A DNA stretch of 47,039 bases, taken from positions 1-47,039 of the forward strand of contig CALYQL010000018.1 of assembly GCA_945285915.1 (NCBI GenBank), written 5' to 3'. Below the pieces are notes generated by a model. It was not told the origin of the DNA, made no database searches, and saw only the letters and a program-made list of their open reading frames with translations. Of the stretch, positions 8,925 to 17,623 are shown in pieces. Each line of letters opens with the position of its first letter. Within the stretch, counting starts at the first letter, position 1. A program made the translations under genes and the position numbers. Origin of the DNA: an uncultured Bartonella sp. (GTDB taxonomy: Bacteria; Pseudomonadota; Alphaproteobacteria; Rhizobiales; Rhizobiaceae).

Positions 8925-10170
8925 AGAAGTGCAAATAGACCATATTGGGGCTGGTGGTGATGGCGTAGCAAAAACGCCACATGGCGCTGTCTATGTTCCC
9001 TTTACCCTGCCAACTGAAATTGCCAATATTGCCTGCCAGAACAATCAGGGGACTTTGATAGCTCTTAAAACCCGTTCATCAGAACGGGTAGACCCGACAT
9101 GTAAGCACTTTGAAGAATGTGGCGGTTGCGCTCTTCAACATTGGCAAGATACCGCCTATCAAGGCTGGAAAAGATCACTCGTTAGCGATGCCATGCAAGG
9201 ACGGGGTATTGATACGCAAATAGCACCTCTTCACCCTTGTGAAAAACATACAAGGCGGCGGATGACTTTAACCGCACGGGTAACACCCAAAGGGCAGGTT
9301 GTCGGTTTCAATCGCTATGGTTCTCATGACGTAGTGGCCATTGAAGAATGTCCCGTTTCAAGACCAGAACTGGTTGATAGTATTTTGCAAGTGAAAGTGC
9401 TTTGTGGGCTTTTGGCAAATTATGCAAAAGAGTTGCATATTACTGTCACTTTGGCAGAAAATGGTTTGGACATTGCCATTGCCGGTTGTCGGATTGATGA
9501 TGAGCAGTTGCGCCAACGTCTCATTAATGAATGTTTGAAACGCCCTATCACGAGACTTTCTGTTGAGGGCGAAATCATTATAGAAAAAGAAAAGCCCATA
9601 ATCCATTTTAGTTCTGTTGCGGTTGAGCTTGCTTCGGGTGGTTTTTTACAGGCGACAAAAGAAGCCGAAGATTTTATGGCTGGACTGGTCATGGATGGTT
9701 TGAAAAAAACCAAATATGTTGCGGATCTATTTTCCGGTTCAGGTACTTTTGCATTTCGTTTGGCTGAAAAAATGAAAGTTCACGCGGTTGAATATGATGC
9801 CGATGCATTAAAGAGTTTTGACCGCGCCATGCGCAATGCACACGGACTGAAAGAAATCAGCTATGAGAGGCGTGATCTGTTTCGCCGACCATTGACGGCA
9901 AAGGAATTGGAAAGTTTTGACGGTATTGTATTTGATCCGCCAAGAGCTGGTGCAGAAGAACAAGCCCGTGAGATTGCCAAAACATCAATCCCACGAATTG
10001 TTGCTGTATCATGTAATCCAGTGACACTAGCAAGAGACATAGCAATTCTACAAGAGGGTGGGTATAAGGTTGAAAAAATTATACCCATTGACCAATTTCT
10101 CTGGTCACCCCATGTTGAAACGATAGCAATTTTAAGTAAGCGCAAGCCCAAACCGGGCTGGCGCTTGTAA
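8917..10170 (+). CDS. 23S rRNA (uracil-5-)-methyltransferase, RumA/TrmA family
   Basis: This 417-residue enzyme is a SAM-dependent RNA m5U methyltransferase with an iron-sulphur cluster. The cluster cysteines are C62, C68 and C71 (C-x5-C-x2-C in CKHFEECGGC), with C145 (EECP) the likely fourth. The Rossmann motif is ADLFSGSGTFAFRLAE, the DPPRAG motif follows, and the catalytic nucleophile is C366 in SCNPVTLARD. The start at 8917 overlaps tlyA by 8 bases and has GGGGA 8 bases upstream; a longer reading from 8821 would lie inside tlyA. RlmD, RlmC or TrmA cannot be separated from sequence alone. The last codons lie inside a tandem duplication, and the first unit of a 25-base repeat array encodes the C-terminus PGWRL. 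Confidence 0.9.
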   Translation: MIEEVQIDHIGAGGDGVAKTPHGAVYVPFTLPTEIANIACQNNQGTLIALKTRSSERVDPTCKHFEECGGCALQHWQDTAYQGWKRSLVSDAMQGRGIDTQIAPLHPCEKHTRRRMTLTARVTPKGQVVGFNRYGSHDVVAIEECPVSRPELVDSILQVKVLCGLLANYAKELHITVTLAENGLDIAIAGCRIDDEQLRQRLINECLKRPITRLSVEGEIIIEKEKPIIHFSSVAVELASGGFLQATKEAEDFMAGLVMDGLKKTKYVADLFSGSGTFAFRLAEKMKVHAVEYDADALKSFDRAMRNAHGLKEISYERRDLFRRPLTAKELESFDGIVFDPPRAGAEEQAREIAKTSIPRIVAVSCNPVTLARDIAILQEGGYKVEKIIPIDQFLWSPHVETIAILSKRKPKPGWRL

Positions 10171-10442
10171 TTGCTAACAAGCTGGTGCCAGCAATTTTTT
10201 AACACCCTGGCACCTGTAATTACCTAATACGCTGGCGCCTTCGTTCCCTAACAAGATGGTAATTTGCCCAATTTCTCTGGTCACCCCATGTTGAAACAAT
10301 AGCAATTTTAAGTAAGCGCAAGCCCAAACCGGGCTGGCGCTTGTAATTGCTAACAAACTGGTGCCAGTAATTTTTAACACGCTGGCACCAGTAATTACCT
10401 AACAAGCTGGCGCCTTTGATTGCTTAGCACGATGTCAATTTA
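10090..10442. repeat. Tandem duplication, 176-base period, of the 3' end of the m5U methyltransferase gene
   Basis: CCAATTTCTCTGGTCACCCC at 10092 recurs at 10268, and the match continues to about 10265 and 10441. The unit covers the last 26 or so codons of the methyltransferase gene and the downstream spacer. Copies differ by scattered substitutions and a one-base deletion. The second copy is non-coding for the methyltransferase, but its right end supplies the last codons and stop of the convergent YeeE/YedE gene. Confidence 0.9.
10155..10429. repeat. Degenerate tandem arrays with a 24-25-base unit inside the 176-base duplication
   Basis: Within each large copy there are four units of 24-25 bases with the pattern GCTGGCGCC followed by TAATTxCCTAACA. 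Units run 10155-10179, 10180-10204, 10205-10229 and 10230-10253, then again from 10331 to 10429. Some neighbouring units carry opposite versions of the core: CTGGTGCCAG at 10358 and CTGGCACCAG at 10382 are exact reverse complements and could form a 10-bp stem with a 14-base loop. This could act as a bidirectional transcript end between the two convergent genes. Confidence 0.8.
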
Positions 10443-11647
10443 ACGGTGCTTTGCGCTTTACCAAAAAATATTGGTCTTAAATAGACGCCCAGTGCATTGC
10501 CGAAAAATGCCGAAGCTACCCACAACCAGCCATGCAAACTGCCGGAAGAGATACCAGAAAAATAAGCGCCAATATTGCAGCCAAAACCAACACGTGCGCC
10601 ATAGCCCAAAAGCAGACCACCGATAATTGCAGCAATAGCCGACCCCAATGGGACACGGAAATTGAAAGCAAAGCGTCCGGCTAGTGCCGCAGCGAGCATT
10701 GCACCGGCAATAATGCCAAAATCCATAACCGATGTAATATTGGAAAAGACACTTGCATCTAGGTTTTTTGCATTGGCTGGATTTTGCCAAAATGCCCAAC
10801 CGGACACATCAAAGCCAATAATACGGCCAATTTTTGCACCCCAAATTGGAAAAGCACCAGCAATGCTCCATGGTTTTCCAGATATAATCAGGGTTAAGTA
10901 ATTCAAGATGGCTAAAGCAACACCACCCCATATTAACGGCCATGGGCCACGGAAAAATCTTTGAAACCCATGATGATCTGTTGGTTTTTCCTGTTCCAAC
11001 GATCCATGACGACGCTTTTCTATAACAATTGTTAAGGCCGTAATGGCCGCAAAAAGGCAAAGCGACACAACAATTCCAAGTGGTGCGCCTAAGCTTTTCA
11101 CCAATGATACTGGTGGAAGTGCAGGCATGGAAGACCAGAAGGATGCATGTGCTGTTGAAACAAGGCCACCGATGACAAAAAATGCTAGAACAAGCAGCAT
11201 ACGGGCGTTGCCGCCGCCAAGAGTGAACAATACCCCTGAAGCACAGCCACCTGCAAGTTGCATGCCTATGCCAAACATGAACGCACCAATGATGACCGAC
11301 AGGCTAAGCGGTGCAATGGAGCCATTGACCGGATGACCAAAAATTTCACCAACACTTAATGTCGGGAAAAACAGTAATACGGCAATTGCCAACATCAACA
11401 TTTGCACACGCAAACCCCGTCCGCGTCCATCAGTAATAAAGACACGCCATGCAGAGGTGAAACCAAAAGATGCATGATAAAGGGTAATACCCAGTGCTGC
11501 GCCGACCAGAAGCAATAATCCCTGTTGCACGCTGTAGGCTATAGATAACCAAACAGCACAAATGATGATGAATAATGCACTTATAATTTTTGGGAGAGTT
11601 AAATAGTTAGACAGCTTGTTAGGCTGACCAGACACGACCGTGTACAT
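10424..11647 (-). CDS. YeeE/YedE family membrane transporter (thiosulfate-type, TsuA-like)
   Basis: A 407-residue inner-membrane protein with about 10-11 hydrophobic segments. It has the two halves typical of the family, each with a conserved cysteine motif: GGCASGVLFTLGGG in the first half and GFGCNIGAYFSGI near the C-terminus. In characterised members (TsuA) these cysteines relay thiosulfate through the membrane; relatives (PmpA/B) are linked to sulphur compounds or selenium. The frame is open upstream to 11734, but the ATG at 11647 has AAGGAAA in front. The last codons lie in the duplicated DNA shared with the m5U methyltransferase 3' end, so the C-terminal tail (KLTSC) may be recently acquired. 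It stands alone, with no sulphur-metabolism gene next to it. Confidence 0.88.
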   Translation of the reverse strand: MYTVVSGQPNKLSNYLTLPKIISALFIIICAVWLSIAYSVQQGLLLLVGAALGITLYHASFGFTSAWRVFITDGRGRGLRVQMLMLAIAVLLFFPTLSVGEIFGHPVNGSIAPLSLSVIIGAFMFGIGMQLAGGCASGVLFTLGGGNARMLLVLAFFVIGGLVSTAHASFWSSMPALPPVSLVKSLGAPLGIVVSLCLFAAITALTIVIEKRRHGSLEQEKPTDHHGFQRFFRGPWPLIWGGVALAILNYLTLIISGKPWSIAGAFPIWGAKIGRIIGFDVSGWAFWQNPANAKNLDASVFSNITSVMDFGIIAGAMLAAALAGRFAFNFRVPLGSAIAAIIGGLLLGYGARVGFGCNIGAYFSGISSGSLHGWLWVASAFFGNALGVYLRPIFFGKAQSTVKLTSC

Positions 11648-12393
11648 GGAGTTTCCTTTCAAACAAGATAGAAGCCGTATAATGGCTATTGTCTTGGACT
11701 GCGTACAAGTTTTGAAAGATTTTTTCAATAACAAGCAGAGTCAAAAAAACTTCGTTTCATAAAAACTGTTGAATAATCATTGGCATCACGGCAATTATTG
11801 ATCTTGTTTAATAATATTAAAATAAAAAACTATACCAAATATTCTGTTGAATATCGGCTATAACACTTTGATTAAATGTATTATTTTATGATGGCATTGA
11901 TTGTTGAAAAACAAAACCTTTAAGCTTGGCAATTTTTTAAGTTTGGCAGTTAACGTATTGTTGGCAATCGCTCAAAATATCGCGGCGAAACATAACGTTC
12001 GCGGAAATATCCTCATGAAGGAATCCTGTTAAATGATTGAACGTGCATGATAATATTGATGTATTTCTTGCGCGATTATTCCGATTATGTTGGATTATTT
12101 CAAGAGTTTTAAAACCTATTATCAAGATCAATGGATAAACGAGAAGAGCTAATTCAGACAAATGGAGAAGCAATTTTCGGCATACAGAAAGAGTTTACTC
12201 TGGCAAAAATGAGAGGGGTTAATTCTGACACACAGAAAGATCTTATTCTGAAATAGAGAAAGAGATTATTCTAACGAACGGGAGGAGCTTATTCTGACGA
12301 AAACGGGAAAAGCTTGTTAGGAGCATGTCCCGTTTATTACACATTCAAACAGCATGAATTGGTTGGGTTTGAAATCGCGGGGCTGTTTTATCG
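11648..12393. other. 746-base AT-rich intergenic region
   Basis: It lies between the YeeE/YedE start and the tldD stop. The part next to the transporter is very AT-rich and probably holds its promoter. The 12141-12325 segment is a tandem array (separate entry). An open frame at 11937-12173 on the minus strand has no ribosome site, unusual composition and overlaps the array, so I do not call it a gene. Confidence 0.5.
12141..12325. repeat. Degenerate tandem array, eight units of 22-24 bases
   Basis: Eight consecutive units fit the pattern GAGAAGAGCTTATTCTGAC plus four to six variable bases. Examples are GAGAGGGGTTAATTCTGAC, GAAAGATCTTATTCTGAAA, GAAAGAGATTATTCTAACG and GGAGGAGCTTATTCTGACG. Unit lengths are 23, 23, 24, 24, 23, 23, 24 and 22. 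No frame is open through the array on either strand. It ends about 70 bases downstream of the tldD stop. Confidence 0.8.
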
Positions 12394-13806
12394 TTAAACT
12401 GCTGTCCCGCCCAATGTCATGGCATTAATACGCAAATGCGGTAAACCAACACCAACAGGAACACTTTGACCCGCTTTACCACATGTTCCGATACCATCAT
12501 CAAGTTTCGGGTCATTACCAATCATGGTAATACGCTTCATGGCTTCCGGTCCATTACCAATTAACGTTGCGCCCTTAATAGGGGCGACAATTTTGCCGTT
12601 GCGTACACGATAGGCTTCTGTGCACTCAAAAACAAATTTGCCAGAGGTGATATCAACCTGACCACCACCAAAGGATACAGCGTAAATGCCATCTTGCAGC
12701 GAGCTTAACACCTCTTCCGGTGTATATTCACCACCAAGCATCATTGTATTGGTCATCCGTGGCATAGGCGCACAAGCATATGATTCACGACGCCCATTGC
12801 CTGTTGGTTTCATGCCCATAAGGCGGGCATTCAACCTATCCTGCATATAGCCAACCAATTTGCCATCTTCGATAAGAACATTGCGTGCAGATGGTGTGCC
12901 TTCATCATCGATTGTCAATGAGCCACGCCGATCGGCAATGGATCCATCATCAATAACCGTTACACCTTTTGCGGCAACCTGCTGGCCTAAAAGGCCAGAA
13001 AAGGCTGATGTCTTTTTGCGATTAAAATCACCTTCCAGACCATGCCCCACGGCTTCATGAAGCATAACACCCGGCCAACCGCTTGCCAGCACAACATCAA
13101 AAGTTCCTGCTGGTGCCGGTTCTGCTTCAAGATTGACAAGTGCCATTCGTAAAGCCTCATCAGCGGCCATTTGCCAATTTTCCGGTGTAATAAAATGATC
13201 AAAAACCTGTCGTCCACCACAACCGTAAAAGCCATTTTCCATACGCTCACCTTGGGCGGCGACAACCGATACGGATAAGCGGACAAGAGGTCGTACATCG
13301 CGCAGTAAATGCCCATCAGAGCGAAGAATTTCGACATGTTGCATCGAGCCCGCCAATGAAACAGTAACTTGACGCACTTTGTCGTCTTTTTCGCGGATAT
13401 AGTTGTCGATCTTTTGCAACAGGGCTACTTTATCTTCAAATGAAGGGGATTGTAGCGGACTGATTTCTTCATATAGTTTTTTATTGGTGCCAATTGGTGC
13501 GGCACTATAATTTCCACTATAGCCATTGGTAACGGCTTTTGCCGCGTCACTCGCCCGTTTAAGTGCTGCGGCACTTAATTCACCTGCATGGGCATAACCA
13601 GTTGCTTCGCCAGCAATGGCGCGTAAACCAAATCCGGTATCCTGATTATAGGAACCATTTTTCAGGCGACCATTATCATAAAGTAACGATTCGCTTTCTC
13701 GATATTCAAGAAACAATTCGCCATCATCAGCGTTCTTTAGTGTGTTTTGTACCAAAGATTGAACTTCATTGGCGCTGATATCAAATTGATCGATAAGCGA
13801 TTTCAT
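12394..13806 (-). CDS. tldD: Metalloprotease TldD
   Basis: A 470-residue protein of the TldD/PmbA (U62) family. TldD and TldE form a heterodimeric zinc protease that processes small peptides such as microcin B17 and the CcdA antitoxin, and is conserved in many bacteria without those substrates. The zinc site HEAVGHGLEGDFNRK is near residues 255-270, and the C-terminal region (YAVSFGGGQVDITSGKFVFECTEAY) matches the family. AGGAAAA precedes the ATG. It lies downstream of the IalB-like gene on the same strand with a 116-base gap. In related rhizobia it borders the cytochrome oxidase genes, as here. The partner gene is not in the window. Confidence 0.94.
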   Translation of the reverse strand: MKSLIDQFDISANEVQSLVQNTLKNADDGELFLEYRESESLLYDNGRLKNGSYNQDTGFGLRAIAGEATGYAHAGELSAAALKRASDAAKAVTNGYSGNYSAAPIGTNKKLYEEISPLQSPSFEDKVALLQKIDNYIREKDDKVRQVTVSLAGSMQHVEILRSDGHLLRDVRPLVRLSVSVVAAQGERMENGFYGCGGRQVFDHFITPENWQMAADEALRMALVNLEAEPAPAGTFDVVLASGWPGVMLHEAVGHGLEGDFNRKKTSAFSGLLGQQVAAKGVTVIDDGSIADRRGSLTIDDEGTPSARNVLIEDGKLVGYMQDRLNARLMGMKPTGNGRRESYACAPMPRMTNTMMLGGEYTPEEVLSSLQDGIYAVSFGGGQVDITSGKFVFECTEAYRVRNGKIVAPIKGATLIGNGPEAMKRITMIGNDPKLDDGIGTCGKAGQSVPVGVGLPHLRINAMTLGGTAV

Positions 13807-13877
13807 AAAACTTTTCCTGTCTAAACAACCAGTCGCCTTAATGCTTCAGTTGTTTTCATTCAGTCATATTGGGGTTC

Positions 13878-13913
13878 AAGATGTCAGCCAAAAAGCGTTA
13901 AGGCTAACATCTT
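13878..13913 (-). terminator. Hairpin between the IalB-like gene and tldD
   Basis: AAGATGTCAGCC and GGCTAACATCTT can pair over 12 positions (one G-T) around a 12-base loop. On the minus strand, where both flanking genes lie, no T-run follows, so an intrinsic terminator is doubtful; it may reduce read-through into tldD. Confidence 0.35.
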
Positions 13914-13922
13914 TTAAAACCT

Positions 13923-14465
13923 CTATTCCTTAGGAAGCGAGTTATAGGCATCTTTCAATCCGTTAAGATCAATCATGCCGCCGACACCTTCCTCAGGTGT
14001 TGTGAAAATAAAATAGGTCGCCATTTTGCCGTCAAGAAAGGCTTTCAAATCATTGTCTTTAAGGAAGGCTTCCGCCACACAATTATCCCCGAGACAACGG
14101 CGATATTCCATTTTGCCCATATCTTTATTGTCTATTTTTATACCAACCCCTAAACGCAATTCAACGCGGATAGGCACAAAAACACGCATCAAGGTACCTT
14201 GATTTTTTGGCAATTTATAAAGCGTAACCCGAAAAGTTATATCAGGACGGTTTTGCGCACGGACATTTTGCACAACCTCACACTGTATATTCGGTGTGCC
14301 GGGGGGCAGTGTACATATCTTTGTCCATGCACCAAATGTTTTTGGGGCGGGGACATTCTGTTGACTAGGTGCTTGACCTTGTGACGTACCCATTGAAAGG
14401 ATACCTACAGACATCAAGATCGCGGCAACGCCACAAGCCCGTTTTAAGAAATGACGAAGTGACAT
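13923..14465 (-). CDS. Invasion-associated locus B (IalB) family secreted protein
   Basis: A 180-residue precursor with an N-terminal signal segment (MSLRHFLKRACGVAAILMSVG) followed by a low-complexity linker and the IalB domain. The domain opens with KTFGAWTKICTLPP and has four cysteines in two spaced groups (ICTLPPGTPNIQC and CLGDNC). IalB was first linked to erythrocyte invasion in Bartonella bacilliformis, but paralogues are common in free-living rhizobia, so the name does not imply virulence. The ATG at 14465 is chosen because AGGAG lies upstream; the frame is open 27 bases further. It is divergent from the CtaD-like gene. Confidence 0.88.
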   Translation of the reverse strand: MSLRHFLKRACGVAAILMSVGILSMGTSQGQAPSQQNVPAPKTFGAWTKICTLPPGTPNIQCEVVQNVRAQNRPDITFRVTLYKLPKNQGTLMRVFVPIRVELRLGVGIKIDNKDMGKMEYRRCLGDNCVAEAFLKDNDLKAFLDGKMATYFIFTTPEEGVGGMIDLNGLKDAYNSLPKE

Positions 14466-14751
14466 AAAAACTCCTGCTCGAATCAGTATCACGTTATCGC
14501 GCTTCCACGTTTATGAAAAGTATCCATCTAGTTTGTCCATAATGCATTCACAATACAGAGTGAATATTTTCCATTATCATGCGCCTTCTAATATGGCAAA
14601 GGCGCAAAATTGTGATCAACACTTCAAAAAATGTTTTTATTTGAGGCCGTTTGTCGCATTGTTTCATCTATGAAATATTGTTACAGCAGAAAAAGGGAAG
14701 CTTTTGCAATGACATTATTGCGCAAGTGTTTTGAATTTATTGGTAAAGTAG

Positions 14752-16254
14752 ATGTCTAAGCACGTTGGAACAGGTCTGTTTTCTTCATTATTGCGTTGTG
14801 ACAGTAAGGCAGTAGGCACGCTTTACTTGATATTTGCAATTGTTGCAGGCGTTATCGGCGCTGTATTTTCAATAATATTAAGATTGGCTTTGAACGGAAC
14901 AGACATTGTATTTTTAAGCAATCTGTTTCCCAGAGATCCGATGTTATTGTCATTTATGAATATGGCACATGCGCTGATTCTGGTATTCTTTATGGTTATG
15001 CCGGCGCTTATCGGCGGATTTGCCAATTGGTTTGTGCCCATAATGATTGGCACACAAAATGTTGCCTTCCCACGGTTAAACGTTGTTGCGCTCGTTTTAT
15101 TGCCATTTTCGGTTGTTGCTGCTTTTACGGCACTTTTCACACTGGCAGAACCCAACCTTTTTAAAACATTGTTGTTTATCAGTATTTTGCTCGGTTCATT
15201 TTCATTTCTGTTTACTTTCGTCAATTTTATTAGCACCATTATAACCATGCGTGCGCCGGGCTTAACTCTGTCCCGTTTGCCTGTATTTGTCTGGTCTGTG
15301 TTGATCGCTTCCTTTTTAGGTCTCATGTCTGTGCCAGCAATGTTGGCTGCATTAACCGATCTTATCTATGCAAAAGATATAGAAATCGAACATTTATCCA
15401 TGATGATCTGGTTCTTTAGCCATCCGGAAGTTTATGTTCTTTTGCTTCCTGCTTTCGGTATCATCAGCCAGATTTTAACAACGTTTTGCAGACGCCGCTT
15501 ATGGATGGAAAATCTTGTCATTGCTGCCATGATTGCAATTGGTGGTATAGGTTTCATTCTATGGAGTCAGGATCTTTTCCATTTTCTTCAACCTAATGCT
15601 ATGGAACGCTATTTTAGTGTGGCATTGCCGCTTATTATCGTTCCAACCGTTTTTATTTTGATTAGCTGGTTTGTAACATTGGTTCAAAGCCGCGTTGCCT
15701 TTGCTACGCCAATGTTATGGGCATCAGGCTTTTTCTTTGTTGTTCTTATGGGGCAGATTTCTGCGATACAACTTATCGCCAGTAATTCAGGTTTAACCGA
15801 GCTTAATAGTTCGGCTTTTGTCGCGCATTTCCACTATATTCTTTCGTTGAGTGCAGTATTTGCCATATTTGCAGGTTGGTATTATTGGTTGCCTAAAATT
15901 ACCGGCTATTCTTGCCGGGTCGCAACAATCAAAATTCATTTCTGGATGATGTTTATCGGCGTCAATGCAATCTTCTTGCCACAGCATTTGCATGATCTAT
16001 CGGCAGGATATCTTTTCACTGCACCACAGGTCAGCATTTTTTCCAGTATCGGCGCAATTCTCGCCGGATTATCTGTCATTGTTTTCCTTTATGGAATTTG
16101 TGAAACACTGAATCGTCGTGTGAAAGTGGGCAACAACCCATGGGGGCAGGGCGCTGCAACATTGGAATGGCAGTTGCCTTCACCACCAGATAAAGCTTGG
16201 GTTAAGGTGCCGGTTATCCATAAAACACATATAGATGCCTCAAAGCGCAAATAG
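14752..16254 (+). CDS. CtaD-like protein: cytochrome c oxidase subunit I homologue lacking the CuB site
   Basis: A 500-residue membrane protein with about 12 hydrophobic segments, clearly related to CtaD (GTLYLIFAIVAG, FFMVMPALIGGF, MRAPGLTLSRLPVF, HPEVYVLLLPAFGIIS, AHFHYILSLSAVFAIFAG). Retained: low-spin haem histidines H73 and H361, the high-spin haem histidine H359, and H224, E226 and Y228 of the HPEVY motif. Lost: the CuB histidine pair of WAHH, here Q273-D274; the K-channel lysine of PTGIK, here I302; the Mg-site HDTY, here NSSA; the haem-propionate arginine pair, here in HDLSAGYL; and the external loop with GWTVYPPL. It therefore cannot be a normal oxygen-reducing subunit. An in-frame TAG just before the ATG fixes the start. 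ctaC is absent upstream, where it would normally lie. Confidence 0.9.
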   Translation: MSKHVGTGLFSSLLRCDSKAVGTLYLIFAIVAGVIGAVFSIILRLALNGTDIVFLSNLFPRDPMLLSFMNMAHALILVFFMVMPALIGGFANWFVPIMIGTQNVAFPRLNVVALVLLPFSVVAAFTALFTLAEPNLFKTLLFISILLGSFSFLFTFVNFISTIITMRAPGLTLSRLPVFVWSVLIASFLGLMSVPAMLAALTDLIYAKDIEIEHLSMMIWFFSHPEVYVLLLPAFGIISQILTTFCRRRLWMENLVIAAMIAIGGIGFILWSQDLFHFLQPNAMERYFSVALPLIIVPTVFILISWFVTLVQSRVAFATPMLWASGFFFVVLMGQISAIQLIASNSGLTELNSSAFVAHFHYILSLSAVFAIFAGWYYWLPKITGYSCRVATIKIHFWMMFIGVNAIFLPQHLHDLSAGYLFTAPQVSIFSSIGAILAGLSVIVFLYGICETLNRRVKVGNNPWGQGAATLEWQLPSPPDKAWVKVPVIHKTHIDASKRK

Positions 16255-16285
16255 TAAATATCATTATTGTCTTGCGCTGTGCTTT

Positions 16286-16454
16286 TATAGGCTAAGTGAC
16301 TTTTGTCTTTATAGTCTAAGCGACTTTTGTTTCTATAATGAGGCAAACTCTTGGCGTCTATAAATAGCGCAACTTCTAACGTTATAAACAAAGCAATTTT
16401 TGGCCTCACACATGAGGCAGACTTTGGCTTTACAAGCCAAGCACTGCATTAACG
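16286..16454. repeat. Degenerate tandem array, seven units of 24-25 bases
   Basis: Units begin at 16286, 16310, 16334, 16359, 16383, 16407 and 16431. The pattern is TATAxxCTAAGCGACTTTTG plus four bases; the first two units are nearly identical and the later ones diverge. The array starts 31 bases after the CtaD-like stop. On the minus strand a frame stays open through units 1-5 and gives octapeptide periodicity (KSRLDYKD, KSHLAYKS), which is expected from a 24-base unit and is not by itself evidence for a protein. Confidence 0.8.
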
Positions 16455-16675
16455 TTGATGCAGTGGTTAATGTCACGGTGATTATATTGACTTATGTTGC
16501 TGGGATTATTTTGCATTTCTCAATTTGTTTGGTCTTGCTTATATATGGTGATTATGGCTTGTTGCGTGATAAAACGGGCAAAGCAATGTAAATGCCTATA
16601 TTAATGGTTGCGTTTTCAGTTTAAAATGGATTGTGTGTCCTTAAAAAATATGAGGGTAAAAGGGGTAAACGTTTG

Positions 16676-17623
16676 ATGGCGACATTAGAGCAAATCACTG
16701 AGCCAGACAAAAGCGAGACTCCATCTGAAGCTGATGCCAACGACTATATGACGCTTTTAAAACCACGCGTTATGTCATTGGTTGTGTTTACTGCTCTTGT
16801 GGGCATGCTGGTGGCTCCAGTTTCTATCAATCCAATTTTGGGTATTGTTGCAATTTTATGCATTGCCGTGGGGGGCGGTGCTTCTGGTGCCTTAAATATG
16901 TGGTACGATGCCGATATTGATGCTGTGATGAAACGCACACAAAAACGGCCTATCCCATCAGGTAAGGTAACAGGCGGGGAAGTTCTGGTCTATGGCCTTG
17001 TGCTTTCCGCATTATCTGTGTTGACAATGGGAATCTTTATCAATTGGTTCTCAGCGGCATTTTTGGCGTTTACGATATTTTTCTATGTTGTTATTTATAC
17101 AATGTGGCTTAAACGCTCGACACCGCAAAATATCGTCATTGGTGGTGCATCTGGCGCATTTCCTCCCATGATTGGTTGGGCTGCTGCGACTGGTACAATC
17201 AGTATGGAAAGCGTTGTTCTGTTCCTTATCATCTTTATGTGGACACCGCCGCATTTTTGGGCGCTCTCACTATTTGCCAAAACGGATTATGGTGCAGCTA
17301 AAATTCCAATGATGCCAAATGTTCGCGGCGAGCGGTCGACAAAAAACCAAATTCTTGTCTATGCCATTATCATGGCGCTCTGTGGTGTAGCACCTTATGC
17401 CATGGGGTTTGCTGGCATCACCTATGGCATTGTGTCGATCGTGTTGGGAAGCATATTTGTTTATCACTCATTTGTGCTTTGGAAGACTGAAACCAAAGAA
17501 GCCACCACACCGGTTGCCAAAAAACTGTTTTTCTTTTCACTGTTTTATCTCGCAGCGATATTTGCTGTTCTTCTTATTGAATCGCTGGCATGGCGAATTA
17601 TGTCCTATTGGGGAATGTCGTGA
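16676..17623 (+). CDS. ctaB: Protoheme IX farnesyltransferase (haem O synthase)
   Basis: A 315-residue UbiA-family membrane prenyltransferase that adds a farnesyl group to protohaem to make haem O, needed by aa3, bo3 and some other haem-copper oxidases. The polyprenyl-diphosphate-binding motif [15 protein letters not shown] is near residues 77-92, the second loop has [12 protein letters not shown], and [13 protein letters not shown] and the [12 protein letters not shown] segment follow. The frame is open from 16631, but the ATG at 16676 is preferred, with AGGGG upstream. The stop overlaps the start of the CoxF-like gene (TGATG). Keeping ctaB while the oxidase subunits are lost or degraded suggests it serves a quinol oxidase elsewhere; that is inference. 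Confidence 0.94.
   Translation: MATLEQITEPDKSETPSEADANDYMTLLKPRVMSLVVFTALVGMLVAPVSINPILGIVAILCIAVGGGASGALNMWYDADIDAVMKRTQKRPIPSGKVTGGEVLVYGLVLSALSVLTMGIFINWFSAAFLAFTIFFYVVIYTMWLKRSTPQNIVIGGASGAFPPMIGWAAATGTISMESVVLFLIIFMWTPPHFWALSLFAKTDYGAAKIPMMPNVRGERSTKNQILVYAIIMALCGVAPYAMGFAGITYGIVSIVLGSIFVYHSFVLWKTETKEATTPVAKKLFFFSLFYLAAIFAVLLIESLAWRIMSYWGMS

Noticed and set aside
10174-10405. Minus-strand frames over the 25-base array
   Set aside because: They exist because the array unit is close to eight codons; the two large copies give different, overlapping frames and neither has a start signal.
11937-12173. 78-codon minus-strand frame between the transporter and tldD
   Set aside because: It runs into the tandem array, lacks a ribosome site and shows no protein family pattern.
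14493-14751. Possible remnant of ctaC upstream of the CtaD-like gene
   Set aside because: I looked for the CuA motif and the subunit II C-terminus in all frames and saw nothing recognisable.
12141-16454. CRISPR array
   Set aside because: The arrays are head-to-tail and degenerate, without unique spacers between conserved repeats, and no cas gene is near.
16400-16591. 63-codon frame with one hydrophobic helix between the CtaD-like gene and ctaB
   Set aside because: It begins inside the repeat array without a ribosome site. The hydrophobic part may be a relic, but I cannot match it to any oxidase subunit.
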